Below, in pieces: positions 1 through 14,000 of a stretch of DNA of 64,000 nucleotides. Below the pieces are notes generated by a model. That model ran no database searches. It saw nothing but the letters and a program-made list of their open reading frames with translations, and was not told the origin of the DNA. How positions within the stretch are numbered: the first letter of the stretch is position 1; every line of letters starts with the position of its first letter. Source of the stretch: Apricaphanius iberus. Its lineage: Eukaryota; Chordata; Actinopteri; Cyprinodontiformes; Aphaniidae. The stretch is from the NCBI GenBank assembly GCA_028564705.1, contig JAPXFQ010002909.1:124001-188000 (forward strand), given 5' to 3'. The translations under genes were made by a program, and so were the position numbers.

Positions 1-3000
1 CGTTTACCTTGTGTGAGTGTAGTATTTCTGCATATCAAATACAAACAAAAATATACATCATTAATGTAATATGTGCTATACATACACTCAGCAGATATAT
101 TCACGTGCATTACTACAACTAAAAATGTGAAAATAAGGTAATTACTGGAACCGGTCGCACGATGGCGCCATTAGACCATATAATCTGGGAGTTTGCACCA
201 TGTGGATCTTTTCCAAAGTAATAAAAAGCCCATCCGCGGTAGTTAACCCTCTCACTATAGACATACATGTTAAACCCGCTAATAGATCAAAATAAACATA
301 TATTAGCAGATATTAAGATATATGTGATGTAATCAAACACCATGTGCGGCAGTAGGATCAACACCATAACAAGACTAAACATCAGAGCAATAATAAGAAA
401 TAGAACTTACTCTGCATTTATGGATAGTAAGGTGTATATCTGAGTCCTGATCTGGAGGTCAAACCTGAAACCATGTGATCAGATCTGGATATTCCTAGTT
501 ATGAATATATTACAGCTATATGTGTATTCAGACTTTAACTGTAGTGAAGTAGCAAGCCATGTAGAGGCTATAAACAGGTCATACATATGGTTATGAATAT
601 GAAACAGACAAAAATATGAAATATGCAAGTATTAATAAACAACTTCAGAACTATAATTATTGTATAATTGTCTATACAGTATTTATAGTAGTGCAGTTGA
701 GATCAGAGATATATGGATAAATTATACAATGATGATATAAAGTGCATATTATTCAGACAGACTCATTAACTGCCAGGGCCCGAGGTAGATTTGTCCTCAT
801 CACTGCTCATATTTTTTGGTGTACAAACCAAAATAATCACGTTTACATTTAGACATCATGTATAAATCATGATTAAAACTTTTCCCAATCTAATCTCACT
901 TAGTGTCTATGATGTTCCAAACAGCGCCACCACACAGCTATGGTCACAGAAGGAATTAAATGAAAGTTATTTTAAGAAATCCGTCTTTGAAAGATTTAAT
1001 GTGAGGAATTTGAAAAACAAAGTGGATAAATTAGCATTTCATTTTAATTTGAAACATATTGGGATTCTTTAAAAAAATCTAAACTAAATTGTAACGGGAC
1101 TATTTTTAGAGCTCCCTTTGGTCAGTCAGCCAAGCTCCCCCGTATCATAATGTTATATTTATTCTTTCATTTTTAGAGTTTTGGTGTTCCACACTACCAG
1201 CTCCCCACCTAAAGCCATTTAATGACCTGTTTTCCATTTAGGCATCAGGTGAGGTGATTTCTGTCTCCCTAAAACGGAGCCTGGGTGGATCCAAAAACAT
1301 TTATTGTTTCATGAATTTACACTTTCGCCAATAGATGGCAGCAGAGCGTATAGGTCCGAATTCAGCCACTGTACTTGTGCCATTTTGTTCAAAGAAATAT
1401 GATATAACAATGAAAGACAGAATATCCGGTTAAAGATTCATTCAATCAGCGTTTTTTTTTTTTCTGCAGAGACTTATTTGTGTCTGACAGGACCTGAGTG
1501 TGGGCTCTTCTATGGGAACCCTGGAGTGTTTGGTTTTGGTGCACAGAGGACACCAAACACCCAAACTCTACGCTTTAAGGAGCAGAAGTTCACATTCTCC
1601 CTCTCTAAAGTTCAGCTAAACAGAATCTGCTTGATTTCATCCTTGTTGCTGTGAATGTATAAACCTCTTCAGAGATTGATCAGTCTGAGTCCTGCAGATA
1701 AGATGAATAAACTTGGCCTCCATTAGGAACCAAATGAAATGCGTGAGCGGGTCGAGCTGGATCTCATTAGCCCAGCATCTTTCTATAATCCCATATTTAA
1801 ATGAACCTGCCGGTTTTTCCAGCTGAGCAGCCTTAATAAAAGTGTTGCAGCATATTTGACAGATTTAGTTGGACTAAGATGTTTTTATTCTCTATGTCCA
1901 GTTTTGTAATGTATTATGCATGAAACATACATTCAGCAGCATGAATGAGGATAAAAGAGCATTTCTGCTGCTTCCTCTCACAAATGCTAATAAGAGAGGA
2001 CTGATTAGCATGAGCAGAGTCCTCATCGTCTCTCAGATCCATTAGAAGACTCTGAACAATGATGTCTGCTCCTCCAGCAGCCTGAGCACAGCTCACTCCA
2101 TCCTCCATCCACACCACCACCAACATCACCTCTCTCACCACAGACACTGCTGATCTCCTGCTTGGTTGATGTCCAGTTAAACCAGTACACAAATGAACCG
2201 AGGAGCAGTCCTGTCCTAAAGATGTATCAGCTTCTACTGTGCAAGTTCCTGATGTCCCATCACATACTTTCCTGCAGCTCTGCTGAACCTAACATTATTT
2301 AAAGGAATCAACAGGTCTGTCAGAAGGAGGCATTCCCAGTTCTGAAGACTTGTATAGTTACTGGTTCTGGTTCTGCCCCAGGTTCTCTCAGTCAGAACTT
2401 CTGGAAGAAGACCATGCGGTAGGAGGGAGCTAAATGTAAATCTAAATCATCCAAATGATAATTTAGGTTCTATAGCCACAGCATTCATTATTATTGTTAA
2501 GTCTTGTCTATTTGATGATTTTTAATGAATGTGTCTCCAGTGTACTTTTAATATCAGTCCTGTTTTCAATGTCTTTAAAGCGCTTTATGTTACAGATGAC
2601 TGTAGGAACAGGGATTTATAAATAAAGATTTATTAATCGATCTATCCCAAGTACTTATCAAAGTCCAGTATCTCATTGTTCACTCCCCGATGTTCACCAG
2701 TAACAGGATGGAAGGTCAGCAGCATGTCTACCAGCAGGGTCCACTGTCTGTCCTCTGACCAATTGGAGACTCATCAGAGAACTTCTGTCCATGTCAGCCT
2801 GTGGTCTTGATAGAGAAGAGTTAGTCTGAAGTGTAGAGGATGAAAGGAAGAAGAGGCAAACAATCGAAAATCATTTTAACTCACAAAAGTTTAATATTTT
2901 AACAACTTAAAGGTTTCTATAATAGAACATTCCCTGGAAGTGAGTTGAGAGAATGGAGGTGTTTTAAAAGGCAGCCTGTTTGTTTAGCGCCTCCATGATG

Positions 3001-4019
3001 TAGAAATGCTCCAAGCTGACAACACTGACTGCTGAGAACTAACCCACACAACCCCACTAAGACCTGCCTGCGTGGAGAGACGGTAATAATGTTTCTGATG
3101 GTTCTTAAGCCACCCAGGAACAACCTGAAGGACCTACAGAGGGGCAACAAATGCACACACCTGATGGGAGAGAGGATGAAGAGAGGAGGCGGTCTTCTTC
3201 GCTGCTCACTGCAGCCAATCACAGCACAGCAGTAGTGAGAGAGGGGAGAGGAGGAAGCATCTGGATGTTGAATCTTTTTATAGATAGGACGAAGAAAGTT
3301 TGTCAGACAACAAGGGAGGAGGACACATGCAGGAGCTACAGGTGGAGGAGGAGTACAGGAGGAGCAGCTTGGACGGCACAGAGGGAGGAGAAACCAGTCC
3401 ATGAGAAGATGGAGGGATGAGGATGGAGGAAATACACTGATATGAAACCAGGGAAATGAAAGAGCTGAAATATAGACGGATAAACAAGAAGGAGCAGAGA
3501 AACCTCTGAAACGGTGAGTTTGTCTCTTCTGATCTTCTCTAGACATTTATTTCTTCATCATCAGTTAAACATCCAGGAGTTCTGATGCTAAACTGATTAT
3601 CATAGAATCATCACTGTTAAAAGGTTGACTGTTGATGTATAAAGAAAAAGCTAATGTAGATCCAGAACCGACAGACACTGCAGCACCAGAAGGTCCAGGG
3701 ACGTCTCCAGGACATGATTCAGAGACAGGGGGGGGGCATGGTTCTGTCTGTTGGTACCAAGCTGGCTCATTAACAAGCAGCATACTTATAGCAGAAGGAC
3801 TGAAAACGATGAAGCTGCTTCCAAAGCCTAGTCAGGAACCAGATGTCAATCAGATTGATATCCTGTGGAAGAACCTTCATGGAGATGTTCAGAAACTGAT
3901 GAGGTGGACCTTTGTTTCTTCCACAGGGAGATCAGACAATAACCAACTGAAGACCTGATAAGATCCAAGAGTTCTCCTTAGATCTCTGGATCTTGGTCAT
4001 GTTGAAACATCTGAGCTCC
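1..4019. other. AT-rich region without a supported gene
   Basis: No conserved coding exon was recognised. A 67-codon open frame at 869-1072 (+) resembles no family I know. The frames around 2917-3546 lie in low-complexity purine/pyrimidine sequence and look accidental. The + strand at 3160-3450 is strongly purine-rich, and a good donor-like site (gtgagttt) follows about position 3511, so a non-coding 5' exon here cannot be excluded. The rest is unannotated intergenic DNA. Confidence 0.5.
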
Positions 4020-4020
4020 T

Positions 4021-4340
4021 TTGATTATTCCATGCAACCCTACTGGCAGAAGAACAGGCCCTCCCCATGATGCTGCCACCACCATGCTTTTATTGTGTGC
4101 AAATAACTCCATGTGTATCTCATCTGACCATCAAACTGTTCTCCAGAAGACTTGTGTTTATCCGCATGGGCAGCTGAAGACCGATGATGTTGGAACAGGG
4201 GCTCTCAGTCCCACTGTGGGCAGGGACACTGGTGATTCCCTAAAATCCTGACCAGTCTCCTGTCTTCTGAGGGGGACAGCTTGGGTTCTTTTCCAGGCTT
4301 TGTCAAAGTGACACATTCCTGAAGTTGGAATATACAGATG
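4021..4340 (-). mobile_element. Tc1/mariner-like transposase remnant
   Basis: On the minus strand, around 4090-4060, the reading recovers the HGGGSIM block that precedes the second catalytic aspartate of Tc1-like transposases. Next to it is the 'catctgacca' type sequence that matches the reverse complement of the same transposase family in many fish genomes. The frame is broken and no terminal inverted repeats were found, so this is an old fragment. Confidence 0.5.
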
Positions 4341-4394
4341 GCTAGAAGAGGCTAGAAATCAGTACAGTTCTGCTTCTCAGCTCTCTGGCTGACT

Positions 4395-4550
4395 GTGGCT
4401 CAGTAGGAAGAGTAGCTGACTTATATTCAGAGGGTTGAAGGTTCAAATCCACCAGATGCCTACCAAGCTCTGTATTGCTGTGTTAATAGGTGAATGCTTC
4501 AGTGTAAAGGGTAACTAGAAAGTGCTATACAAGTTCAGTCCATTGTTTAT
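4395..4550 (+). mobile_element. tRNA-derived SINE fragment
   Basis: An A-box-like segment (TGGCTCAGTAGGA, near 4404) and a B-box (GGTTCAAATCC, near 4440) have tRNA-like spacing. A body follows that ends in a 'agtgctatacaagttcagtccatt' type tail, as in fish tRNA SINEs. It is not a functional tRNA gene because the acceptor stem is not formed. Confidence 0.6.
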
Positions 4551-4697
4551 TTGCTGTTCTCTTGTTGGATGGAACCTTCTATCAGGTAATTTAACATCCA
4601 TGACAACCAGGGGTCATGTTAATGTAATATCATCCATATTTGACTTGATTTTTAGAACAATGACAGACAAATCTGAAGGCCGTTTGTTGTTTAAACA

Positions 4698-5360
4698 GAT
4701 CAGTATTCATACCTCAGACCACTTGGTGAAAATGTACATATATTTTAAACTTCCAGGTAAATAAATGGATTAAAGAAAAGATTCCCAAACTCTGTATTCA
4801 GTGCATCTTTCTGACCAGGATGTGACTGCAGGTTAAAACGTTACTGAGGCTTCGGAGCGCGACTGTAGCCGGTGCAGCTGGTCAGACGCTCCAAAGAGAC
4901 CCATGTGTGTCAAACACTGGAGCCTGCTGCTGCTTTCCTCCAGTAGTTTAGGATCAGGAAACGGTTTGTTCAGTCTTTATGACTTTTATCGCTTTAATAG
5001 GAGAAATGTTTCCTGATTTTAAAACTTTGGCTGAAGTGGAGCTTAATTCCAGTCTCTAGTTTGGCAGCAGATTCAGCCTCCAGATCAACATCTAAACCCC
5101 CATAAGAAGTCATCTGTCTGAAGCTAAACTCCTAAACGTGATTATTATTAACCTCTGCAGCAATACCAATATCTGGTTACGCACCGATGGAAAATCTTTT
5201 AGTTCCATGCGGAGCAGGAACATCAGCAACTATTCATATTTTAAGTACAATCATTTAATTTCATATGTTCAGTTTGTTTGAACTGAATATTATTTAAAAA
5301 TAATGAATAAAAAAAAAACTAATGAACAAATATGAACTCATCAGACGATTGCTGGACAAT
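4698..5360 (+). repeat. Dispersed repeat, near-twin at 61291-61830
   Basis: About 310 bp (roughly 4756-5070) is nearly identical, in the same orientation, to 61352-61667 inside a tnpo3 intron. Flanking sequence on both sides also matches at lower identity. Relative to this copy, the other lacks about 135 bp (around 5077-5212). No coding frame or clear terminal repeat was seen. It is probably a non-autonomous mobile element of unknown class. Confidence 0.7.
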
Positions 5361-6940
5361 TTTATGACAGATAAAATCCATGTGTAGCACAACCTCTGGT
5401 GCAACCTGACATGCCCTCATCTGATTGGTTAACAGAAGCTCTGTCTGGACTGGAGGCGTCTGACAGAACTGGGACTGATGGGTCCAAACTGGGAAGTATC
5501 TCCCTGACTTTCAGTGAGCAGCTCAGATTCCTGATTCCTGCTGTTCACAGGTTTAAGTCATGTAACATCTCATCATCTGAAGAAACGAGGCATTTGTGGA
5601 TTGTCTTCTAGATTTTAAATCCTTGTAAAAAATAAACCATAAAGACAAAAGGAAACGATTCAGCTGCTTGTTCTCTGAGCTTGACCTGAGGCCGAAACAA
5701 GCAGTAGATGTTCAGCTGGTTCTTCCCCATCATGGCCATGTTTCTGACCCTCAGAAGTTTGGAGCTGTTTAGCTGAGGTCACTGTCCCTGATTGGCTAAC
5801 TCATGGCCAGCAGGTCAGCAGAGCTTCAGGTTCTTCTTAATGAGCTCCACTCGCTGCATGAGTCAGAAAGATGCTCGTTCAGATTCATGTCCTGCTGGAA
5901 ACACACGAGGAGGCTTTTACTGTGAAAGGATGACCTTCGCCCAGCTGTGGAGTTTGCCTCCTCTTCATCAGATTACAGAGCAGCAGATGTGACAGATGTG
6001 CTCCTAATTTGTTATAATGAACAGATTATGGAGTTTTTTTAACTCAGCTCTGTGTCATGTGACCTCATCATAACCCAATGACCTCATTGCTCTATTATGT
6101 CACTTCCCATTGATCCACATATCATCCATATCTGCAAAATGTCCTGCTACCACCTGCCGAGGCTCCGCCCCCTCTGTCCTCCTCCATGGTGACACGCTCT
6201 GATTAGCATGTTTCCTTCATATGGAGGTAATCATCTTCACACTTGTTGCCATGGTTTCTGACTCAACATGTCCGCCTCCTCTGCTGTGCGAGGCGTCAGA
6301 GAAGAAGGGCTCCCCTATTTAAGACCTGCTGAGAGAAGCTCCAGAACCAGGTGGACCAAAGTGTCTCCTCATAAATCAGGAGAATCCCAGACCATCTGTG
6401 GAGACGGTTGTCACAGAGCATCAAAACTCTCAGTTACAGGACCTGCTTTTTATCTCCAGTACATGCAGAGAAGATGTTGTAACCCACTCATTCTGACAAC
6501 AAGGACTCCTTGGAGAGGTTCAAAACTTAGTTAGACCTTTCTTTGTCCAAAGGCTCTCCAAATATGTCCCATTTCTGGTTTCTAAATTCTCCAATATTCA
6601 CTGGTAGGAGGGATCAGGACTGCTGTACAGTCCTCTTCCTCCACCTGGGCCTTCAAATCTAAGGTTCCTTTGTCCTGTTCCTGGAGATGTGGCCCTGAAG
6701 GCAGCAGATGTGTGTTCAACATCTCCACAGGACTTTTCTGCTTCAGTGATGTTATGAATGAAGATGAAGATGATCCATTACAGATCCTGGATTCAGGAAA
6801 CTGGATTATGGCAGCTGGCCGGATGGCTCCATATTGGTCCATAATGGCTACTGTCCATATTCTTACTGCATGACTGTCAATATTTCTTTCAATGGAGCTA
6901 CACTTTATGAATTTGCAGTTCACTGATGATCCTGCTCAGC
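5361..6940. other. Intergenic, no gene recognised
   Basis: Only short random open frames are present. A run of CTC/CAT-rich sequence at 6060-6240 has no recognisable structure. Nothing here supports an exon. Confidence 0.4.
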
Positions 6941-6944
6941 TCTC

Positions 6945-7280
6945 TGATTATCCCACCGCCATATTTAATCAGACTGAGGTCTGGACTTTGACTAGGCCAT
7001 AGCAGCACCTCTTTTTCAGCCATTCCTTTCCTGAGTTTCATTTGATGGTATTACATCACACTACCACATAGATATAAACCATCCAGCAGATTTATCTTAG
7101 TACTGATCCGCGTTGCTCCAACTGACATGCCATTAGTTTGATGTTTTGGCTAGCGGGCTTTAAACCGTCAATACACGGACCACAGCAGATGAGAACAGAC
7201 ACCTAGTACCATCTGTCAGGCATGTTGGTGGAGGTATGATGATGTGGGCTTGTTCCCAGCTACCAGAACCTGAGTGGCCC
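6945..7280. mobile_element. Two Tc1/mariner-like remnants
   Basis: The minus strand of 6955-7010 reads WPSQSPDLSLIK, the block before the catalytic glutamate of Tc1-like transposases. The plus strand of 7195-7275 reads SVRHVGGGMMMWACS, the block before the second aspartate. The opposite orientations mean at least two separate, heavily decayed elements. Confidence 0.5.
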
Positions 7281-8083
7281 ATAATGTGGACCAAACTTCG
7301 GAACAATATTGTAAATTTTTCTGGATTTATGTCAAAAACAACCAGAAAATCAGGAACCGGTTTATTTGCACATCAGTTTTTCACAGTTTATATTCTGCTA
7401 ACTAGAAATAATATGCTTACCTTTTAATGCACATGTACATATTTCTAAATATTTTTGATTATTCAAATAGTTTTAAAGTACCCTGCTATGTTGCACATTC
7501 CAATCTAGGTATGTCACTTCCTTTATTTTTAGTTTTGATGACTGCCTAGTTCTCTAGATTTTGTACCACTGTCAATAATGTACACATTATTCTTAAATTC
7601 TGTTTTTTATACCATTCTAGTTGTGAATAGAAATGTCTGTATTTCCTGCCACCTTGCTGCTGTCAATAAGGGATTGTTCATATTGTTCATCTTCTATAAA
7701 AAGCCTAGGAACAACGTAAAAGTTGCATTTATTGTAGCACCAAAGCCCATCCTGTGGCTCAGGCTGAAGACCTGAAGGGAAGGGTCAGAAAAGCAACTAT
7801 GAACCAGTTTTTTCTGTTGTTGGTTTAGAGAACCACAGACAGACTGATGGGAGTAAATGAGGAACAGCTAAAACCCGCTGGTGGAATCTGCCAAACCTCG
7901 GAGACTGAAGCTCACCTGAACTATTACCTGACGTGGGGATCAGTGAGTTGAGCTTCCTTCCTCTGGGTATTCTTTATGCAAACTGATGAGGAATGATTTA
8001 TTCCCTGTGAACTTCCCCATTCTAACTCCATCTTCTCCAGATGTTAAGTACAGGTCAAAATCTTTGGTCCAGCTCTCCCCATC

Positions 8084-11000
8084 ATGGAAAATGTGACACC
8101 CAGCTGTCCTCCAGGTGAGACTCTCCTGTTGGACTACAACTACCTGGCCTTGGTTCTTGGCATCGTGTTGATCCTCGTCATCATCCTGGGAAACATCCTG
8201 GTGTGTCTGAGCGTGCTTACTGAGCCCTCACTGAAGACCGCCACCAACTACTTCATTGTCAGCCTTGCGGTGGCCGACCTGCTGCTGGCCGTGCTCGTGC
8301 TGCCGCTCTATGTCTACTCTGAGGTCAGTTAAGTGTTCTGCTGGACCAGGTGGATCAATGTTCATAGAAGGAACAGTGAGTTTGAGGTGTTGTGTCTTTA
8401 GTTCCTGGGAGGAATGTGGACTCTGAGCACCTCCATCTGTGACGCTCTGATGACCATGGATGTGATGCTCTGCACCGCCTCCATCCTGAACCTCTGTGCC
8501 ATCAGTGTGGACCGGTAAGTTGTTGCTCCTGTCCATACACCTTTATGCTACATAACATAACTTCTTCTAATATAAACTCCTTGGAAGCGACAGCCAGTCT
8601 TCCTCGCAGCTAGACCATTACTGCCACCTACTGACGGTAATAAGTATCGTCCGATCTTTGCGTCTAGAATAAGTGAGGTTTAAAAGAATAACTGAGATTT
8701 ATGTAATATATTTATAAAATAGAAGATTAGATTATTTAACTGTTGAAAGATGAACAAACTACTAAAAGTCAAGGGTGCCACACATGCTTTATTTCTATCG
8801 GAAAACCTGGTTAGACATAAATGATGAAACAACTATATATAGAGTAAGCTTCTTCAAATTAAGATTTTCTAAGCGAGGGCAGGAAATACAGAGAAGGTGA
8901 AATAGAGACAATTTTTCATAACTCAAACTTAACAAAGGTATTCCTTCGGACTCTTGCTAAGGTTTTTTTTGGGGGGCACACTTGACGCTTTTCTCCAAGC
9001 TGGACCTTATGTTATCGCATTCATTTACTCACCCAGACAAGTTTGGAGCGACTTGAAGTCCTTCAGGAGAAGTTTCTATCCAGTCTGATCAATTCAATTC
9101 AATTCACTTTCATTTATATAGCGCCAGTTCACAACAAATGTCATCTCAATACAATTATACAAACATTTAAAACAGTGACGTTTTCTATGTAAGGAATCCC
9201 AGCAGATTGCGTTGAGTCATCGGCGTGAGGTTGTGCCCGATCATGCAGACTCCAACCACAGCAATTCCTCAGCAATCCTCATACTGAGCAAGCATGTAGC
9301 GACAGTGGAGAGGAAAAACTCCCCTTTAACAGGAAGAAACCTCCAGCAGAACCAGGGTCAGTACAAGCGGCCATCTGCCACGACCGTCTGGGGGTCTGAG
9401 AAGACAGACAAGAGACAGCATGGAGGATGCTCGGTTACTTTGAGCATCATCTGGACCAATGCTCCCCATCCAGCAGGGGGCATTATAGCTGAGCAGGGAA
9501 CCAGACCGGTTAGAGCTTATATGGGGAGAAAAACACTGAGAGAAAACTGGGTTAACAATTGCATTAACATTAAGAAAAATATATCTGGAGAGTGGGAGAA
9601 AAGAAAAGTGGAAGGTGTGTTAGGGTCAGTTGAGTCTGAAAAAGGATACATTTTTTTTCTCAATTCTTAAGTCTATTAGCAATGTACGGTGTGAGGGAGA
9701 TTGAGTTGAGGAGGGCTGCCGGACCGGGCTGCATCCTCCCCTCGCCGGATCGGGCTGAACCCTCCATCTCCCTCTACTCCCTGCCTGGAAATCCAGGAGG
9801 AAAGAAGGAGGTAAGTGGGTAAGTATTGCAGTGCTTATGCATCTCTACTTGCTCATAGGACTGCACCCTCTCCTGAATCTATGTATTAGAGAGATAATAT
9901 TATTGGTAAGTGATATAACTGGAGTAGATAAAGGCCCACTCTTCCGAAGACTCTGGCATTATCTTTGTCCATCACTTTCTAGCCCTAAAACCTGGTGTAA
10001 ATCTTTTTTCTGTCCTGATTCATGATTCAACCTTTGTTCAATTCTCTAATCATTTTATTCTGGTAAATTAATACATTACTGTTAGTAATCGGAGAGGGAT
10101 ATAAGGTCTAGTGTCAATATGAGTAAATATAAGCTTTATCAAAAAGGAAGGTTTTAAGCCTAGTCTTAAAAACAGACAGAGTATCTGCCTCATGGACTAA
10201 AACTGGGAGCTGGTTCTACAGGAGAGGAGCCTGATAACTAAAAGATCTGCCTCCTATTCTACTTTTAGAAATCCTAGGAACTACCAGTAGACCTGCATTC
10301 TGAGAACAAAGTTCTCTGTTAGGAACATATGGAACAATCAGATCTCTGATGTACGATGGAGCTGATTATTAAGGGCTTTATACGTAAGGAGGAGGATCTT
10401 AAACTCTATTCTGGATTTAACAGGGAGCCAATGGAGAGAAGCCAAAACAGGAGAAATGTGATCTCTCTTTTTAATATTCATAGGAACTCTTGCTGCAGAA
10501 TTTTGGATCAACTGAAGGCTTTTGATTGCATTTTGTGGACTTCCTGATTATAAGGAATTAAAGTAGTCCAGCCTTGAAGTAACAAATGCATGGACTAGTT
10601 TCTCTGCATCACTCCTGGACAGGATGTTTCTAATTTTAGCAATATTACAAAGTTGAAACAAAGAAATCCTAGAAACCTGTTTAATATGAGATTTAAATGT
10701 CATGTATTGGTCAAAAATTACAACAAGGTTCTTTACATTATTACCAGAGCCCAAATTAATGCCATCCAGATGAAGTGATTGATTTAGCAGTTTCATTTTT
10801 AAAGGTTCTGGTCCAAAGACAACAACTTCTTTCTGTCTGAATTTAAAAGCAGAAAATTCAGGTTTTTATCTCTTCCAGACATGCTTGTAATCTACCCAAC
10901 TGATTGGTTTCATCAGGTTTTACAGATAAATATAATTGTGTATCATCAGCATTACTGTGGAAATTCATTCCATGTTGTCTAATTATTTTACCAATTGGAA

Positions 11001-14000
11001 GAATATATATAGTAAAGAGAATCGGTCCAAGCACAGAACCCTGTGGTACTCCACAAATAACCTTTGAGTGTGAAGATGATTTATCATTAACATGATCAAA
11101 CTGGAATCTGTTGGACAGATATGATTTAAACAAACCTAGTGCTGTTCCCTTGATCCCTACATGTTCGAGCCTTTCTAAGAGAATATTATGATCAGCTTAT
11201 GTCCATATAATGGGAGCCAATCAGGGCAGGAGATTTACTGCCTGTAATAATGAATTATTTGCCCCATAACTCCTTCCTTTAACCAGGTTTAGTTATTAAT
11301 TATTAGTGATATTCCCCTGTGAGGTCAGAACGTCTGTGGCTCCAAACTGGTCTGGTTGAGTAAATGAACGTAATATTTGCTAAAAAAAAAAAAAAAGGTC
11401 CAGGTAAAAAAAAAATATTTCCCCTATTAGTATTTAGCTCTCCAGATAAATGACTCTAACAAAGGTTTATTTCTAACTTTATATAAACCTCCAAAATTTA
11501 ATGCTAATTTCTTTGATAACTTCCATCCATCCATTATCTATATTGTCTAAACTATGCAGGGTTGCAGGGGGGCTGGTGCCTATCTAAAGCATTCATCAGG
11601 TCTAACCTGGACAGTTCGCCTGTCCTTCGCAGGCCAACACAGAAGAGACACACAGGACAAACCACCATGAGGACACAGTCATAGCAAAGGGCATTTTAGA
11701 GAGACCAACACATTGTCTCCTCTGGTTATCCCTGACATCTGATAGGTTGAAGATGACGGACCGGCAGAGTCTTGATATGTTTCCTTTATCAGTCTGCTCA
11801 TGATTAATCTTCTTGGTTCTGATGCTTCTGAGCATTCCATCCTTAGACCCGATTAGGAGCAGAATGGAAACAGTCATCATTAACACTTTCAGACAGAAGC
11901 TTTCAGGTTTAATGGAAACATTCCCATTTAAATAATGATCATCTTGTAGAGAACTTCACTATCAAAGTTTGAAACAAGGAGTAACAATTCAATGAAATGT
12001 TTCAGTCATTAAACATGTTACTAGAGAGGGCACTTTGTTGTTCACAGGGCAGAGAAATGTCCTTTTCTCATCATTGTTCCTGGTAATAAATGGATCTGCA
12101 ATGGAGAAGCTTGTTTTAGAGATAACAGATTCTGTTCTGCTTCTCCAGTTTGACGGGTGAAAATGGGCCCAATTAGCAACTTTGCAAGTGTTAAAAAAAT
12201 TTAATAAAACACCTCGAATCAAACATGGCTGAGACTACACTTATATATTTTTAGTACTGAGGGTGAGAAGCTATATTTAATGTCTACCAACTGAGCAGAG
12301 GCTGCAATGTGACACATGATTAGGAAGAGAGAAAGCATGAACCCCTTCTGGCAGAATTAAGAACGGTTAAATGAATCACATCAAGTAAACTCCATGTTGT
12401 TTCCTTTCATGAGATCTTCTAGATGTCAGTCTGTTTGGTTATATTGCAGGTACATCGCTGTGGTGGTGCCCCTAAAATACAACCGTAACCAGTTCAGTGT
12501 TCGCCAGCTGGCTCTCATCGCCGCAACTTGGGTCCTGTCTCTGGGCGTGGCCAGTCCGGTCATCTTAGGTCTGAACCAGGTGCCGAATCGGGATCCAACG
12601 GTCTGCAAACTGGAGGACGATGGCTTTGTAGTGTATTCATCGATCTGCTCCTTCTTCGTGCCTTGTCCAGTCATGCTCTTCCTCTATTACTGGATGTTCC
12701 GTGGCCTACGGCGCTGGAGCAGTCGGAGCCGATCTCAGGCGCATCGGGTCGGCCGCAGAGGTCTGTCCTTGCGTCTGGGCTCTGCTCTACGTAGAGCTAA
12801 AGATACGACCGCTGGCAGGCGAGAGAAGGTTGTTTACACAGTGCCTCCTATAAGCCCCACCTCTCCATCCACATTCTCCATGGCAACACCTTGTGCAACC
12901 CCGCTGACAGAGGAGAACCAGGATGGGACCGTGATGGCGGCTGATAGTGATCCAATGACCATTCCGATGGACAGCGTGTCGGAAGGCGAGCCCACAGGGG
13001 GCCGGGATGGAAGCAGCCGGCGGGAGAACGCCACCAAGGGGGGACGAAGGACCAGCAAGACCAGCCGGGTCAGTGGGAGGGAGCGCAAAGCAATGAAGGT
13101 TCTACCGGTTGTTGTTGGTGAGTAACAGAACCAGGACTGCTTTGCACTGACACCGGGAATCCAACTTTTTATACCTGTTGTTCCATTTACTGACAGGATA
13201 TTTGAACATATTTTTTTCCATTAATTCAGTCAGATTGTTTTACAAATTACGTGTCCCAACATGTCTTCAAAACATCAGGAAGTGAGGAGAAAGTCTCATT
13301 TAGGGCCAGTGCATAAAATGCCAAGTAGAGTGAGTAGCTTTTAACGTAAATAAATCACTTCAATGTGTGTGATATATTCTATATTCTCTGGGATGTTGTT
13401 ATGGTAAACTTTATTACTATGTGAGACGATCAGACGTGAAGCAGCAGCAGAGCTGCAGCAGACGCCTTATTCATACCAAAAGATTCTGAGATCCCTAACC
13501 CTAACCCTAGATCTGCAGAAAGACGTGCTTGTTTGAAATAATTTATCATACTTAGTTTTTTATAAGTGTTAGTTTTCCAAAATACCACGCGATGTGGCAT
13601 AGTAAAGGTAAAGTTTAATCAGCTCCCTGCAGTTTCTCTCTGAGGACAGACTTCTCTGCACGAAGCCTCCTCTTCACACAAACTGGACTTCTGTTGATCC
13701 GTAGCTTCAGTAAAAATAGAACAGCTTCTCTGTGGGAGCAACTTAAAATCCTCAGCACCAGCTTCAAAACAAGAAGTATCAAAAGTAAACCAGCCCTCAG
13801 GTTTTAGAGGAAACAGAGAGAACGCTGATGGTTTTCCTTCTTTTCTGTGACTGATGTTGTGTGTCTGTGTGTTTCAGGGGTGTTTCTGGCCTGCTGGACG
13901 CCCTTCTTCACTGTCCACGTCACCAAGGTGTTGTGCCGCACCTGTGACATAGGTCCCACCCTCATTTCTGTGGTTACATGGCTCGGCTATGTCAACAGCG

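Noticed and set aside
2917..3546. 209-codon minus-strand frame
   Set aside because: Cys/Ser/Pro-rich low-complexity translation of a purine-rich plus strand, with overlapping frames on both strands and no domain.
4395..4470. Functional tRNA gene
   Set aside because: A and B boxes are present, but the cloverleaf does not close and a SINE body follows.
8228..8536. Minus-strand frame over drd4 exons 1-2
   Set aside because: Shadow of the conserved receptor exons; crosses a real intron.
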